From the NCBI GenBank assembly GCA_016281555.1, contig JAEEIV010000067.1, forward strand, positions 1 to 64,000: DNA of 64,000 nucleotides. The letters are read 5' to 3'. The stretch's first letter is position 1. Every line of letters begins with the position of its first letter. Positions 41,788-50,923 of this stretch are shown here, piece after piece. The stretch comes from Lachnospiraceae bacterium (lineage in GTDB: Bacteria > Bacillota > Clostridia > Lachnospirales > Lachnospiraceae). The translations under genes and the position numbers were made by a program. Under the pieces are notes generated by a model. The model was not told where the DNA came from, searched no databases, and was given only the letters and a program-made list of their open reading frames with translations.

Positions 41788-43611
41788 ATGAAGAGAGAAG
41801 ACGTCAGGAACGTGGCGATCATTGCCCACGTCGATCACGGAAAAACCACGCTGGTGGATGAACTTCTGAAACAGAGCGGCGTGTTCCGCGAGAATCAGGA
41901 AGTGGTGGAACGGGTCATGGACTCGAACGATCTCGAAAGAGAGCGCGGCATCACGATCCTTTCGAAGAACACGGCGGTGGAATATAAAGGCACGAAAATC
42001 AACATCATCGACACCCCGGGCCACGCGGACTTCGGCGGCGAGGTCGAGCGCGTTCTCAAAATGGTGAACGGCGTCGTTCTGGTCGTCGACGCGTTCGAGG
42101 GACCGATGCCGCAGACGAAATTCGTGCTGAAGAAAGCATTGGAACTGGACCTTTCGGTCGTCGTCTGCATTAACAAGATTGACCGCCCGGAAGCGCGCCC
42201 CGAGGAAGTCGTGGACGAAGTGCTCGAACTGCTCCTCGATCTGGAGGCCAATGAAAAACAGCTGAACGCCCCGTTCGTGTTTGCTTCCGCGAAGGGCGGC
42301 TTCGCGGTCCGCGACCTTTCCGACGAGCGGAAGAACATGGTCCCGCTTTTTGAGACGATCCTCGAATCGATCCCCGCGCCGGAAGGCGAAGAAGAGGAAC
42401 CGGTCAGGGTGCTCGTCTCCACGATCGATTACAATGAATACGTCGGCCGGATCGGGATCGGAAAGATCGACGACGGCGTATTGAAAGTCAATCAGGAATG
42501 CCTGCTTCTGAACGCGCACGATCTTTCAAAACGGGAGCGGATCAAAATCTCCAAACTGTATCTGTTCGACGGTCTGAAGCGCGTCGAGGTCCGGGAGGCA
42601 AAGTTCGGCGACATCGTGGCGATCTCCGGCATTTCGGACGTTGAGATCGGGGACACGATCGCGGACATCCAGAATCCGGAAGCCATTCCGTTCCAGAAGA
42701 TCTCCGAGCCGACCATTGCGATGAATTTCATGGTCAATGATTCCCCGCTCGCGGGGCAGGAAGGCAAGTACGTGACGAGCCGGCACCTGCGCGACAGGCT
42801 GTTCAGGGAACTGAATACCGACGTGTCGCTCCGGGTCGAGGAAACGGATTCCACGGATTCCTTCAAGGTCTCCGGCCGCGGCGAACTGCACCTTTCGGTG
42901 CTGATCGAAACGATGAGGAGAGAAGGCTACGAGTTCGCGGTCTCGAAACCGGAAGTCATCACGAAGAAAAACGAGCGCGGGCAGGTGCTCGAACCGATCG
43001 AGCAGGTCTACATCGACGTGCCGGAGGAATTCGCGGGCGCCGTGATCCAGAAACTGGCGCAGCGGAAGGGCGAACTGCTCGGCATGGGCAATGCGAACGG
43101 CGGTTATACGCGTCTCGAGTTTTCGATCCCGTCCCGCGGGCTCATCGGCTACCGGAGCGAGTTCATGACCGACACGAAGGGAAACGGCATCATGAACACG
43201 ATGTTCGACGGATACGATCTGTACCGAGGCGACATCGCCTACCGGAAGATGGGTTCCATCATTTCTTTCGAGACCGGCGAATCGATCACGTACGGACTCT
43301 TTAACGCCCAGGAGCGCGGCATCCTGTTCATCGGCGCGGGCGAGAAGGTCTACGCGGGCGAAGTCATCGGACAGACCGGTCACGCCGAGGACGTGGAAGT
43401 GAACGTCTGCAAGATGAAGAAATTAACGAATACGCGGGCTTCCGGCTCGGACGAGGCGCTCCGTCTCGTCGCGCCGAAGATCATGAGCCTCGAGCAATGC
43501 ATGGATTTCATTGATCGGGACGAGCTCCTGGAAGTGACGCCGTCGCATTTGCGGATCCGGAAGAAGATACTCGATCCGCTCCTTCGGAAGCGTGCGGCGA
43601 TCCGGAAATGA
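41788..43611 (+). CDS. typA: GTP-binding protein TypA/BipA
   Basis: 'RNVAIIAHVDHGKTTLVDELLKQSG', 'DTPGHADFGGEVERVLKMVNGVVLVVDAFEGPMPQT'. Confidence 0.98.
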   Translation: MKREDVRNVAIIAHVDHGKTTLVDELLKQSGVFRENQEVVERVMDSNDLERERGITILSKNTAVEYKGTKINIIDTPGHADFGGEVERVLKMVNGVVLVVDAFEGPMPQTKFVLKKALELDLSVVVCINKIDRPEARPEEVVDEVLELLLDLEANEKQLNAPFVFASAKGGFAVRDLSDERKNMVPLFETILESIPAPEGEEEEPVRVLVSTIDYNEYVGRIGIGKIDDGVLKVNQECLLLNAHDLSKRERIKISKLYLFDGLKRVEVREAKFGDIVAISGISDVEIGDTIADIQNPEAIPFQKISEPTIAMNFMVNDSPLAGQEGKYVTSRHLRDRLFRELNTDVSLRVEETDSTDSFKVSGRGELHLSVLIETMRREGYEFAVSKPEVITKKNERGQVLEPIEQVYIDVPEEFAGAVIQKLAQRKGELLGMGNANGGYTRLEFSIPSRGLIGYRSEFMTDTKGNGIMNTMFDGYDLYRGDIAYRKMGSIISFETGESITYGLFNAQERGILFIGAGEKVYAGEVIGQTGHAEDVEVNVCKMKKLTNTRASGSDEALRLVAPKIMSLEQCMDFIDRDELLEVTPSHLRIRKKILDPLLRKRAAIRK

Positions 43612-43625
43612 CAGGGAGGATGAAG

Positions 43626-44300
43626 ATGAACGAAATCAAGATACTGGTCGTGGACGACGAGGAAAGAATGCGGCGCCTCCTGCGCGACACCCTTTCGAGA
43701 AAAGGCTACGTCATCCGGGAAGCCGGCGACGGGGAAGAGGCGCTGAAAGTGTTCACGGAAGAAAAGGACATTGCCCTCGTGATCCTGGACGTGATGATGC
43801 CGAAACTCGACGGCTGGGGCGTGCTGAACGAGATCCGGAAGAATTCCGAGGTCCCGGTCATCATGCTGACGGCCCGGGGCGAGGAGCAGGACGAACTGCA
43901 GGGATTCAAACTCGGCGCGGACGATTACGTGCCGAAGCCGTTCTCCCTCCGGGTGCTGACCGCCAGAGTCGAAGCATTGCTGAAACGCTACAGCGTCGTG
44001 AGTTCCGACGTGATCGAAGCGGGCGGGATCGTCGTTGACAAGACCGCACACACCGTGAAGATCGACGGCGAGGACGTGGAGCTTTCCTTCAAGGAATTCG
44101 AACTCCTGACGTATTTCATTGAGAATCAGGGGATCGCGCTTTCGCGGGAAAAGATCCTGAACAACGTCTGGAATTACGACTATTACGGAGACGCGAGGAC
44201 CATTGACACGCACGTGAAAAAACTGCGGAGCAAGATGAAGGGCCGTCAGGACTACATCCACACGGTGTGGGGCATCGGCTACAAGTTTGAAGTGAACTGA
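43626..44300 (+). CDS. OmpR-family response regulator
   Basis: REC 'ILVVDDEERMRRLL...LVILDVMMPKLDGWGV', winged-helix C-terminus. Confidence 0.95.
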   Translation: MNEIKILVVDDEERMRRLLRDTLSRKGYVIREAGDGEEALKVFTEEKDIALVILDVMMPKLDGWGVLNEIRKNSEVPVIMLTARGEEQDELQGFKLGADDYVPKPFSLRVLTARVEALLKRYSVVSSDVIEAGGIVVDKTAHTVKIDGEDVELSFKEFELLTYFIENQGIALSREKILNNVWNYDYYGDARTIDTHVKKLRSKMKGRQDYIHTVWGIGYKFEVN

Positions 44301-44313
44301 CGGAAACGGACAA

Positions 44314-45855
44314 GTGCGGAGGACCGGCTTGAAGAAACCCCTGTCGCTAAAAACGAAGATGATCCTTTTATTCCTCGGCGTGACGGGGATCATCGTGCTG
44401 TTCTTTTTCGTTTCCAACGGCCTGTTCTGGAACGTCTTTTACATCAACGAAAACCGATCCAAAGTGAAGGAAGCCTACGAAGTCCTTTCGGAGAAGGTGA
44501 AAACGGGCGAATCCACGTCGAAGGAACTGTCCGAGAGTCTGGACCGTTTGAATTCCGGCGCCGAGATCTTCTTCGGGCTGCAGGGCAGCGGCGACTGGGA
44601 GTTCACGATCCTGTCCCGGGAAATGCTTTCTCCGAACCAGCTGGATTTCATGATGGACCGGCTGAAGCGGAATTTCCTCATGGGGTCCGCAGAGGGCGTC
44701 AGCATCATTGAGGAGAAAGCGAATTACACTCTGCAGCGGGCGGATCTGGATCGCGGCAGCTTTTTCGAATGCTACGGATACATGGAAACTGCCGACGGAT
44801 CTCAGAAGAAATTCATCATTTCAATGCCGCTGTCCCGCGCGATCCAGACCGGACGGAATTCCGGCATTTTCTTCATCTATCTCAGCGTGTTCATCCTGAT
44901 CCTCGGGCTCCTGCTCGTTATCTTCATTTCGGGGCGCGTGACGAAACCGATCGAGCAATTGACCGATCTTTCAAACCGGATGAAGAATCTGGATTTTTCC
45001 GCCAGATACACCGGCAGCAAGACCGACGAGGTCGGCATCCTCGGGAACAACATGAACGAGATGGCGTCCCAGCTCGAACGCACCATCCTGAAACTGCAGA
45101 TGGCCAATGAGCAGCTTTCCGAGGATTTAAAGGAGCAGGAGCGGATCGACGAGATGCGGAAGGATTTCATTTCGAACGTCTCGCACGAACTGAAGACGCC
45201 GATCGCACTGATCCAGGGATATGCGGAAGGACTGAAGGATTCGAAGGATGATCCGGAGGCGTTTGAGGATTATTGCAGCGTCATCATGGACGAGTCGGAG
45301 AAAATGAACCGGATGGTAAAGAAACTGACGACGTTAAACCAGCTCGAGTTCGGGGCCGCCGACTTCCAACCGGTCACGTTCGACGTCATGGAACTGATCT
45401 CTTCCGTCGTTTCCCAGTACGCTAAGCAGATCAAAGAAGCGGGAGCGGAGGTCAGGATCGAAGGGCCGGGAGAGCTTTCCGTCATCGGAGACGAGTTCGA
45501 GATCGAGGAAGTCGTGAACAATTACCTTTCGAACGCGCTGAATCACCTGGAGGAGCCGTTTCAGATCACGATCTCCGTCGCGGACCTCGGTCCGACGGCC
45601 AGGATCAGCGTGTCGAACACGGGAAAACCGATCCCGGAGGAAGACCTCGACAAGGTGTGGATCAAGTTTTACAAGGTGGACCGTGCGCGGACCCGTTCCT
45701 ACGGCGGATCGGGCATCGGGCTTTCCATCGTGAAGGCCATCATGGATACGCACGGCAAGGAATACGGCGTGTACAATACGGAAACGGGCGTGACGTTCTG
45801 GTTTGAACTGGACCGGAGTTTCAGAGAGGAAGAAACTGAGGATGGGTGCGATTGA
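44314..45855 (+). CDS. Sensor histidine kinase with HAMP domain
   Basis: two TM segments, HAMP, 'FISNVSHELKTPIALIQGYAEGL', 'YGGSGIGLSIVKAIMDTHG'. Confidence 0.94.
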   Translation: MRRTGLKKPLSLKTKMILLFLGVTGIIVLFFFVSNGLFWNVFYINENRSKVKEAYEVLSEKVKTGESTSKELSESLDRLNSGAEIFFGLQGSGDWEFTILSREMLSPNQLDFMMDRLKRNFLMGSAEGVSIIEEKANYTLQRADLDRGSFFECYGYMETADGSQKKFIISMPLSRAIQTGRNSGIFFIYLSVFILILGLLLVIFISGRVTKPIEQLTDLSNRMKNLDFSARYTGSKTDEVGILGNNMNEMASQLERTILKLQMANEQLSEDLKEQERIDEMRKDFISNVSHELKTPIALIQGYAEGLKDSKDDPEAFEDYCSVIMDESEKMNRMVKKLTTLNQLEFGAADFQPVTFDVMELISSVVSQYAKQIKEAGAEVRIEGPGELSVIGDEFEIEEVVNNYLSNALNHLEEPFQITISVADLGPTARISVSNTGKPIPEEDLDKVWIKFYKVDRARTRSYGGSGIGLSIVKAIMDTHGKEYGVYNTETGVTFWFELDRSFREEETEDGCD

Positions 45856-46510
45856 AGGAAAATGGGCGGAAGCCCTGGCCCCGGAGTTTAAGAAACCCTA
45901 TTACCGGGAACTCTACGGAAAAGTGGTGAACGCCTATCGGACGAGCGTGGTGTATCCCCCGAAGGAAGAGATCTTCACGGCGTTTCATCTGACGCCGATC
46001 GAGAAGGTCAAGGTCGTGATCCTCGGACAGGATCCTTATCACGAACCCGGGGAAGCGCACGGGCTTTCGTTTTCGGTCAGGAACGGCGTGAAGATCCCGC
46101 CGTCGCTCGTGAACATCTTCACGGAACTGCACGACGATCTCGGCATTCCGGTCCCGAAGACCGGAGATCTGACGCCGTGGGCCGAACAGGGCGTCCTGCT
46201 CCTGAATTCCCTGCTGACCGTGCAGGCCCACCGGGCGTTTTCGCACCGGAACTTCGGCTGGGAAGAATTCACGGATGCGGCGATCCGGGCTCTGGACAGG
46301 GAGGACCGTCCGATCGTCTTCATTCTCTGGGGAAACAGCGCCGCGGAAAAGAAGCGGTTCATCACGCATCCGAAACGGCTCGTGATCTCCACGCCGCATC
46401 CATCGCCGCTCTCGGCATACCGCGGCTTTTTCGGTTCCCGTCCGTTCAGCAGGACGAATGCATTTCTTGAAGCAAATCACGAGACGCCGATCGACTGGCG
46501 CCTCGAATGA
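45842..46510 (+). CDS. ung: Uracil-DNA glycosylase
   Basis: 'VVILGQDPYHEPGEAHGLSFSV', 'LLLNSLLTVQA', 'TPHPSPLSAYRGFFGSRPFSRTN'. Confidence 0.96.
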   Translation: MGAIEGKWAEALAPEFKKPYYRELYGKVVNAYRTSVVYPPKEEIFTAFHLTPIEKVKVVILGQDPYHEPGEAHGLSFSVRNGVKIPPSLVNIFTELHDDLGIPVPKTGDLTPWAEQGVLLLNSLLTVQAHRAFSHRNFGWEEFTDAAIRALDREDRPIVFILWGNSAAEKKRFITHPKRLVISTPHPSPLSAYRGFFGSRPFSRTNAFLEANHETPIDWRLE

Positions 46511-46523
46511 GTAGGAGAAAGTC

Positions 46524-47369
46524 ATGACATTTTTTGATTGGATCCGGGTGGTCATACTCGGAATCATCGAAGGCATTACGGAATGGATCCCGGTCTCCTC
46601 GACGGGACATCTGATGATCCTGGACAAGCTCTGGCCGGGCAATGCGTCCGTGTTCACGCCGGAATTCACGTCCATGTTCAACGTCGTGATCCAGCTCGGC
46701 GCCATCCTGGCGGTGATCATCGTCTTCCGGCACAAGCTGAATCCGATCTCGAGTTACAAGACGAAGGAGCAGAAGCAGGCGACGTGGACGCTGTGGGGAA
46801 AGATCCTCTTTGCGGTATTGCCTGCGGCCGTGATCGGTCTCTTGCTCGACGACTTCCTTGACGCTCATCTTTACAACGTCTGGGTCGTGGCGGCCATGCT
46901 GATCCTGTACGGCATTCTGTTTCTCATCGTCGAAACCAGGCAGAAGCAGAAACCCGCGACGGTGCTCCGTCATCAGGACATCACGTGGAAGACCGCGATC
47001 CTCATAGGCTGCTTCCAGGTGCTCGCGCTCATCCCGGGAACCTCGAGAAGCGGCGTGACGATTCTGGCCGCTCTGATGTTTGGGCTCAGCCGGTACATTG
47101 CCACGGAATTCACCTTCTTCATGGCGATCCCGGTCATGTTCGGCGCGAGCGTGGTCAAGTTCGGAAAGTACGTGTTCATCGACAAATACACGCCGAGCAC
47201 GGAACAGTGGATCGTGCTTCTCGTGGCGTCATCCGTCGCGTTCGCGGTTTCCATGTTCGTGATCAAGGGCGTATTGAAGTATGTGAAGAATCACGATTTC
47301 AAGGGATTCGGCGTTTACCGGATCCTGCTCGGCATTTTACTTATCTTCCTGTTCCTGCTGATGCTGTAA
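46524..47369 (+). CDS. uppP: Undecaprenyl-diphosphatase UppP/BacA
   Basis: 'GIIEGITEWIPVSSTGHLMI', 'PGTSRSGVTILAALMFGLSR'. Confidence 0.96.
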   Translation: MTFFDWIRVVILGIIEGITEWIPVSSTGHLMILDKLWPGNASVFTPEFTSMFNVVIQLGAILAVIIVFRHKLNPISSYKTKEQKQATWTLWGKILFAVLPAAVIGLLLDDFLDAHLYNVWVVAAMLILYGILFLIVETRQKQKPATVLRHQDITWKTAILIGCFQVLALIPGTSRSGVTILAALMFGLSRYIATEFTFFMAIPVMFGASVVKFGKYVFIDKYTPSTEQWIVLLVASSVAFAVSMFVIKGVLKYVKNHDFKGFGVYRILLGILLIFLFLLML

Positions 47370-47396
47370 GGCGGAACGGAAGGGAACGGAGGGCCA

Positions 47397-47567
47397 ATGA
47401 GCGCTTTATTTGCATGGCTTGAGGCCATGGACGTCCTCGGGTGGGAGCAGTTTCTTCTGATCGCGCTGCCCGCCTTGTTCGTGACGATCCTCGTCATTCT
47501 GTGGATCGTGCTGCTCGTCCGTCACATTCAGATGAGAAAGAAGGAAAAACGTGAAGACGATCTTTGA
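47397..47567 (+). CDS. 56-aa single-TM small protein (below ORF-track threshold)
   Basis: ATG after ggaggg; MSALFAWLEAMDVLGWEQFLLIALPALFVTILVILWIVLLVRHIQMRKKEKREDDL*; overlaps next CDS start. Confidence 0.65.
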   Translation: MSALFAWLEAMDVLGWEQFLLIALPALFVTILVILWIVLLVRHIQMRKKEKREDDL

Positions 47568-48900
47568 TGAGTCGTCCTCCGTCTTGAAGGTGCTGCCGAA
47601 ACAGACAGTGCAGTCCTTTCACGGAGGCCGGGTCGCCCGCTTTGTCATTCGTGAGGAGATCCCGGAAGGCGTGCTTTGTTATCACGCGCTTCTGAAGATC
47701 TTTCTGCTGCTTACGAAGGAAGAGGACGCGGCACTCACGAATGCGGACCAGACCGCGCCATCGTTCGAGTTTTTCGTGAGCAGATATTTCCTGGTCTCCG
47801 AAAACTTCGACGAACTGAAGACGATCGGGGAAGTGCGGAGCGTTCTTCAGCTTCTCGCGCCGAAGAAACCGCTGCACCGCTTTACGATCCTGCCGACGAC
47901 GGACTGCAATGCCCGCTGCTTTTACTGCTTTGAGGCGGGATGCAAGCGGGAAGACATGAGTCCGGAAACGGCCAAATGCACGGCGGACTTTTTACTCAAT
48001 GTCTCCGGGGATTCCGAGATCAAGATCCACTGGTTCGGAGGCGAGCCTCTTTACCGGAGCGAAGTCATTGACCTGATCTCAGAAAGGCTGACGGCGGCCG
48101 GGAAGAACTTTACGTCGGACCTCGTCACGAACGGCTACCTGCTTCGCGGGGCAATGATCGAAAAGGCCGTCAGGGACTGGCACGTTGCGTCGGCACAGAT
48201 CACACTCGACGGAACGGAAAAAGTGTACAACCGGCGGAAAGCCTATATTTACAAGACGGGAAACCCGTTCGAGACCGTGCTGCAGAACGTCACGGACGCC
48301 GCGAAAGCGGGGATCCGGATCGATCTTCGGCTGAACGTGGACGCGAAAAACAAGGACGACCTCGTCGACCTTGCCGGCATTCTGAAAGAACGTCTGAAAG
48401 GAGTGCCGGACGTCGGCGTCTACGCAAGGATGCTGTACGGAGATTATGAGGATCCGGCAGCGTACGAGGCGTATTACCGGGTGAAGGAAGCATTGGAAGA
48501 GGCCGGGATCCAACGGCCGTCCGGCATTCCGAGAAAACTCTATCTGAACCGGTGCATGGCGGACACGGAGGAAGCCGTCGTGATATTGCCGGACGGGTCT
48601 CTTTGTTCCTGCGAGCATTTCAGCGAGATCGGACCCGCATGGGGGTCGGTCGGCGACCGCTCGGCACACCGTGCGACCGTTTTGCAATGGAGCGAAACGT
48701 ATCCGAAAACGGAACAATGCCTGGAATGTGCCAGAATGGCGGACTGCATCCGGTTACGGAAGTGTCCGGTCGTGCATGAAACGTGTTCGTTACTCGAGCG
48801 GGAACAGCGGACGAAAGAGATGCGGGAAGGCATGCGCTCGGAGTACATGAGATTCAAAGCGCAGGAAGCCGCAGGTCGTGAGACGGCACAAAAAGCATAA
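47551..48900 (+). CDS. Radical SAM/SPASM domain protein (RiPP- or sulfatase-maturase-like)
   Basis: 'PTTDCNARCFYCFEAG' CX3CX2C, 'IHWFGGEPLY', C-terminal Cys cluster 'CSCEHF...CLECARMADCIRLRKCPVVHETC'; GTG start. Confidence 0.87.
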   Translation: MKTIFDESSSVLKVLPKQTVQSFHGGRVARFVIREEIPEGVLCYHALLKIFLLLTKEEDAALTNADQTAPSFEFFVSRYFLVSENFDELKTIGEVRSVLQLLAPKKPLHRFTILPTTDCNARCFYCFEAGCKREDMSPETAKCTADFLLNVSGDSEIKIHWFGGEPLYRSEVIDLISERLTAAGKNFTSDLVTNGYLLRGAMIEKAVRDWHVASAQITLDGTEKVYNRRKAYIYKTGNPFETVLQNVTDAAKAGIRIDLRLNVDAKNKDDLVDLAGILKERLKGVPDVGVYARMLYGDYEDPAAYEAYYRVKEALEEAGIQRPSGIPRKLYLNRCMADTEEAVVILPDGSLCSCEHFSEIGPAWGSVGDRSAHRATVLQWSETYPKTEQCLECARMADCIRLRKCPVVHETCSLLEREQRTKEMREGMRSEYMRFKAQEAAGRETAQKA

Positions 48901-48913
48901 GAGAGGGCACAAG

Positions 48914-50905
48914 ATGAACATTCAGGAACTCACCAAGGGCATTTACGGATGCAGCTGCGGCAGGGATCATCGCTGTCCGATCGACGTGGTGGACATCAGC
49001 CAAACCGCATTGGATTCGCTCCCGGAATACGTGAAAGCGTACGAACGGATCCTGATCGTCGCGGACCGGAATACGTCGAAAGCCTGCGGCGACCGAGTCT
49101 TTTCCTTCCTGGAAAAGAAGGTGACTTCTTACGTCGTGCTCGAGAACAACGGCGACGGTCTCGTCGTCCCGAACGAAGAGAAAATCGCGGAGATCGAATC
49201 GTACTTTGACGGGAACGATCTCATTCTCGGCGTCGGCAGCGGCGTCATCAACGACCTTTGCAAGTACGTGAGTTTCGAAAAGGACGTCCCTTATTTCATC
49301 GTTGCGACTGCGCCTTCGATGGACGGCTACGCCTCTGCGGGCGCGGCAATGATCCTGCAGGGCATGAAGGTCACGACCGGTGCGCGTCCGCCGAAGGGGA
49401 TCCTCGCGGATCCCACGGTCCTGAAGGACGCGCCGTTTGAAATGATCAAGGCGGGGTACGGGGACATTGTCGGGAAATTCAGCTGCCTGAACGACTGGAC
49501 ACTGTCCCATGTGATCAACGGGGAATACCTCTGCGAGACGGTCTGGCAGCTGATGTACGATACCGCGGTCGCGGTGAAGGATCTCGCAGCCGGGATTATG
49601 GCAAAAGACGAGGCCTCCGTGCAGAAACTGATGGAAGCTTTGGTCGTCGCCGGGATCGCGATGGCATACGTCGGAAATTCGAGGCCGGCGTCCGGCTCCG
49701 AGCACCATCTCAGCCATTTCTTTGAAATCACCGGCATTCTGGACCGGAAACCCTATTTCTGCCACGGCATTGACGTCGCGTATGCCTCCGTCGTGACGGC
49801 GGAGATCCGGGAGAAGATCCTTAGGGCGAAACCGTCCTATCAGCCGTTCAGGAAAACGCGTTTTGAAACGGAGATCCGCAGGATCTACAAGTCCAGCGCG
49901 GACGGCGTGATCGCGCTGCAGGAAAAACTCGGCTGGCACGAACAGAACAATGAGACCGTCGTGAAGGAACGCTGGGATCAGATCATCGAGGTGCTGAAGG
50001 AAGCCCCGTCCCGCCGGGAGATGCTGGCCATGCTCGAGGCGGTGGGACTTGATTATGCCGAGTTCGAAGCCATGTACGGCGACCGGAAGATCCAGGACGC
50101 GAAACGGTATGCGAAGGACCTGAAGGATCGCTATTCCGTGCTGTGGCTCGCGGATCAGTACGTTCCGGAGGCGATCGATCTCGACCCCGGAAAGATCAAG
50201 GTCGTCGCTATGGATCTCGACGGTACGCTCTGCCAGCACAAATCCCATCTTCCGGAAGAGAACAAGGAAGCGCTCCTGGCTCTGAAAGAGCGCTACACGC
50301 TGCTGATGTCAGGCGCGGGAATGTGTGAACGGATCTTTCACCAGATGGAGGAGTTCCCGGTGAACGTGCTCGGCACGTACGGAATGCAGTACTGCGAATA
50401 CGACCCTGGGACCGGAACGCTGAAAAAGGTGTTCGACGAGGTGGCTTCCTGCGACAAAGAAAGCGTCCGGCAGCGGATCGACGCTCTCCGGGAGCGCTTC
50501 GGTTTTACCGAATACCGCGGGGAATCCGTCGAATATCACGCCTCCGGCTGCGTGACGTTCCCGATCCTCGGCATGAAGGCGATCCAGGAAGAGAAACTCG
50601 CCTTTGATCCGGACCGGAAAAAGCGGAGAGCGATCCTGGCCGAAGTGAAAACTGCTTTTCCCGAGTACAACGTGTTCGTCGGCGGTTCGTCGTCCTTTGA
50701 CATGGCTCCGAAGCCCTACGACAAGGCCTATGCATTGAAAAAGTATGCGGAGGCGCACGGACTGAAGCCGGAAGAGATCGTCTACATTGGCGACGATTAC
50801 GGCGAAGGCGGCAATGACGAATCCGTCTTCCTTTCAGAATTCCATTACCTGCCGATCGACGATTACCGGGAGTTCCCGGAAACGGTGAAGTGTCTGCTCC
50901 GCTGA
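48914..50905 (+). CDS. Fusion: sn-glycerol-1-phosphate dehydrogenase (AraM/EgsA-like) + HAD-IIB phosphatase
   Basis: N-term 'GVGSGVINDLCKYVSFEKDVPYFIVATAPSMDGYAS'; C-term HAD motifs 'MDLDGTL', 'LMSGAG', 'KPYDK', 'GDDYGEGGND'. Confidence 0.88.
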   Translation: MNIQELTKGIYGCSCGRDHRCPIDVVDISQTALDSLPEYVKAYERILIVADRNTSKACGDRVFSFLEKKVTSYVVLENNGDGLVVPNEEKIAEIESYFDGNDLILGVGSGVINDLCKYVSFEKDVPYFIVATAPSMDGYASAGAAMILQGMKVTTGARPPKGILADPTVLKDAPFEMIKAGYGDIVGKFSCLNDWTLSHVINGEYLCETVWQLMYDTAVAVKDLAAGIMAKDEASVQKLMEALVVAGIAMAYVGNSRPASGSEHHLSHFFEITGILDRKPYFCHGIDVAYASVVTAEIREKILRAKPSYQPFRKTRFETEIRRIYKSSADGVIALQEKLGWHEQNNETVVKERWDQIIEVLKEAPSRREMLAMLEAVGLDYAEFEAMYGDRKIQDAKRYAKDLKDRYSVLWLADQYVPEAIDLDPGKIKVVAMDLDGTLCQHKSHLPEENKEALLALKERYTLLMSGAGMCERIFHQMEEFPVNVLGTYGMQYCEYDPGTGTLKKVFDEVASCDKESVRQRIDALRERFGFTEYRGESVEYHASGCVTFPILGMKAIQEEKLAFDPDRKKRRAILAEVKTAFPEYNVFVGGSSSFDMAPKPYDKAYALKKYAEAHGLKPEEIVYIGDDYGEGGNDESVFLSEFHYLPIDDYREFPETVKCLLR

Positions 50906-50923
50906 CGGAGAAAGGAGGAAACC

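Noticed and set aside
48854-50248. 464-aa minus-strand ORF opposite the G1PDH-HAD gene
   Set aside because: Antisense reading of a well-supported CDS; composition-driven, no recognisable domain.
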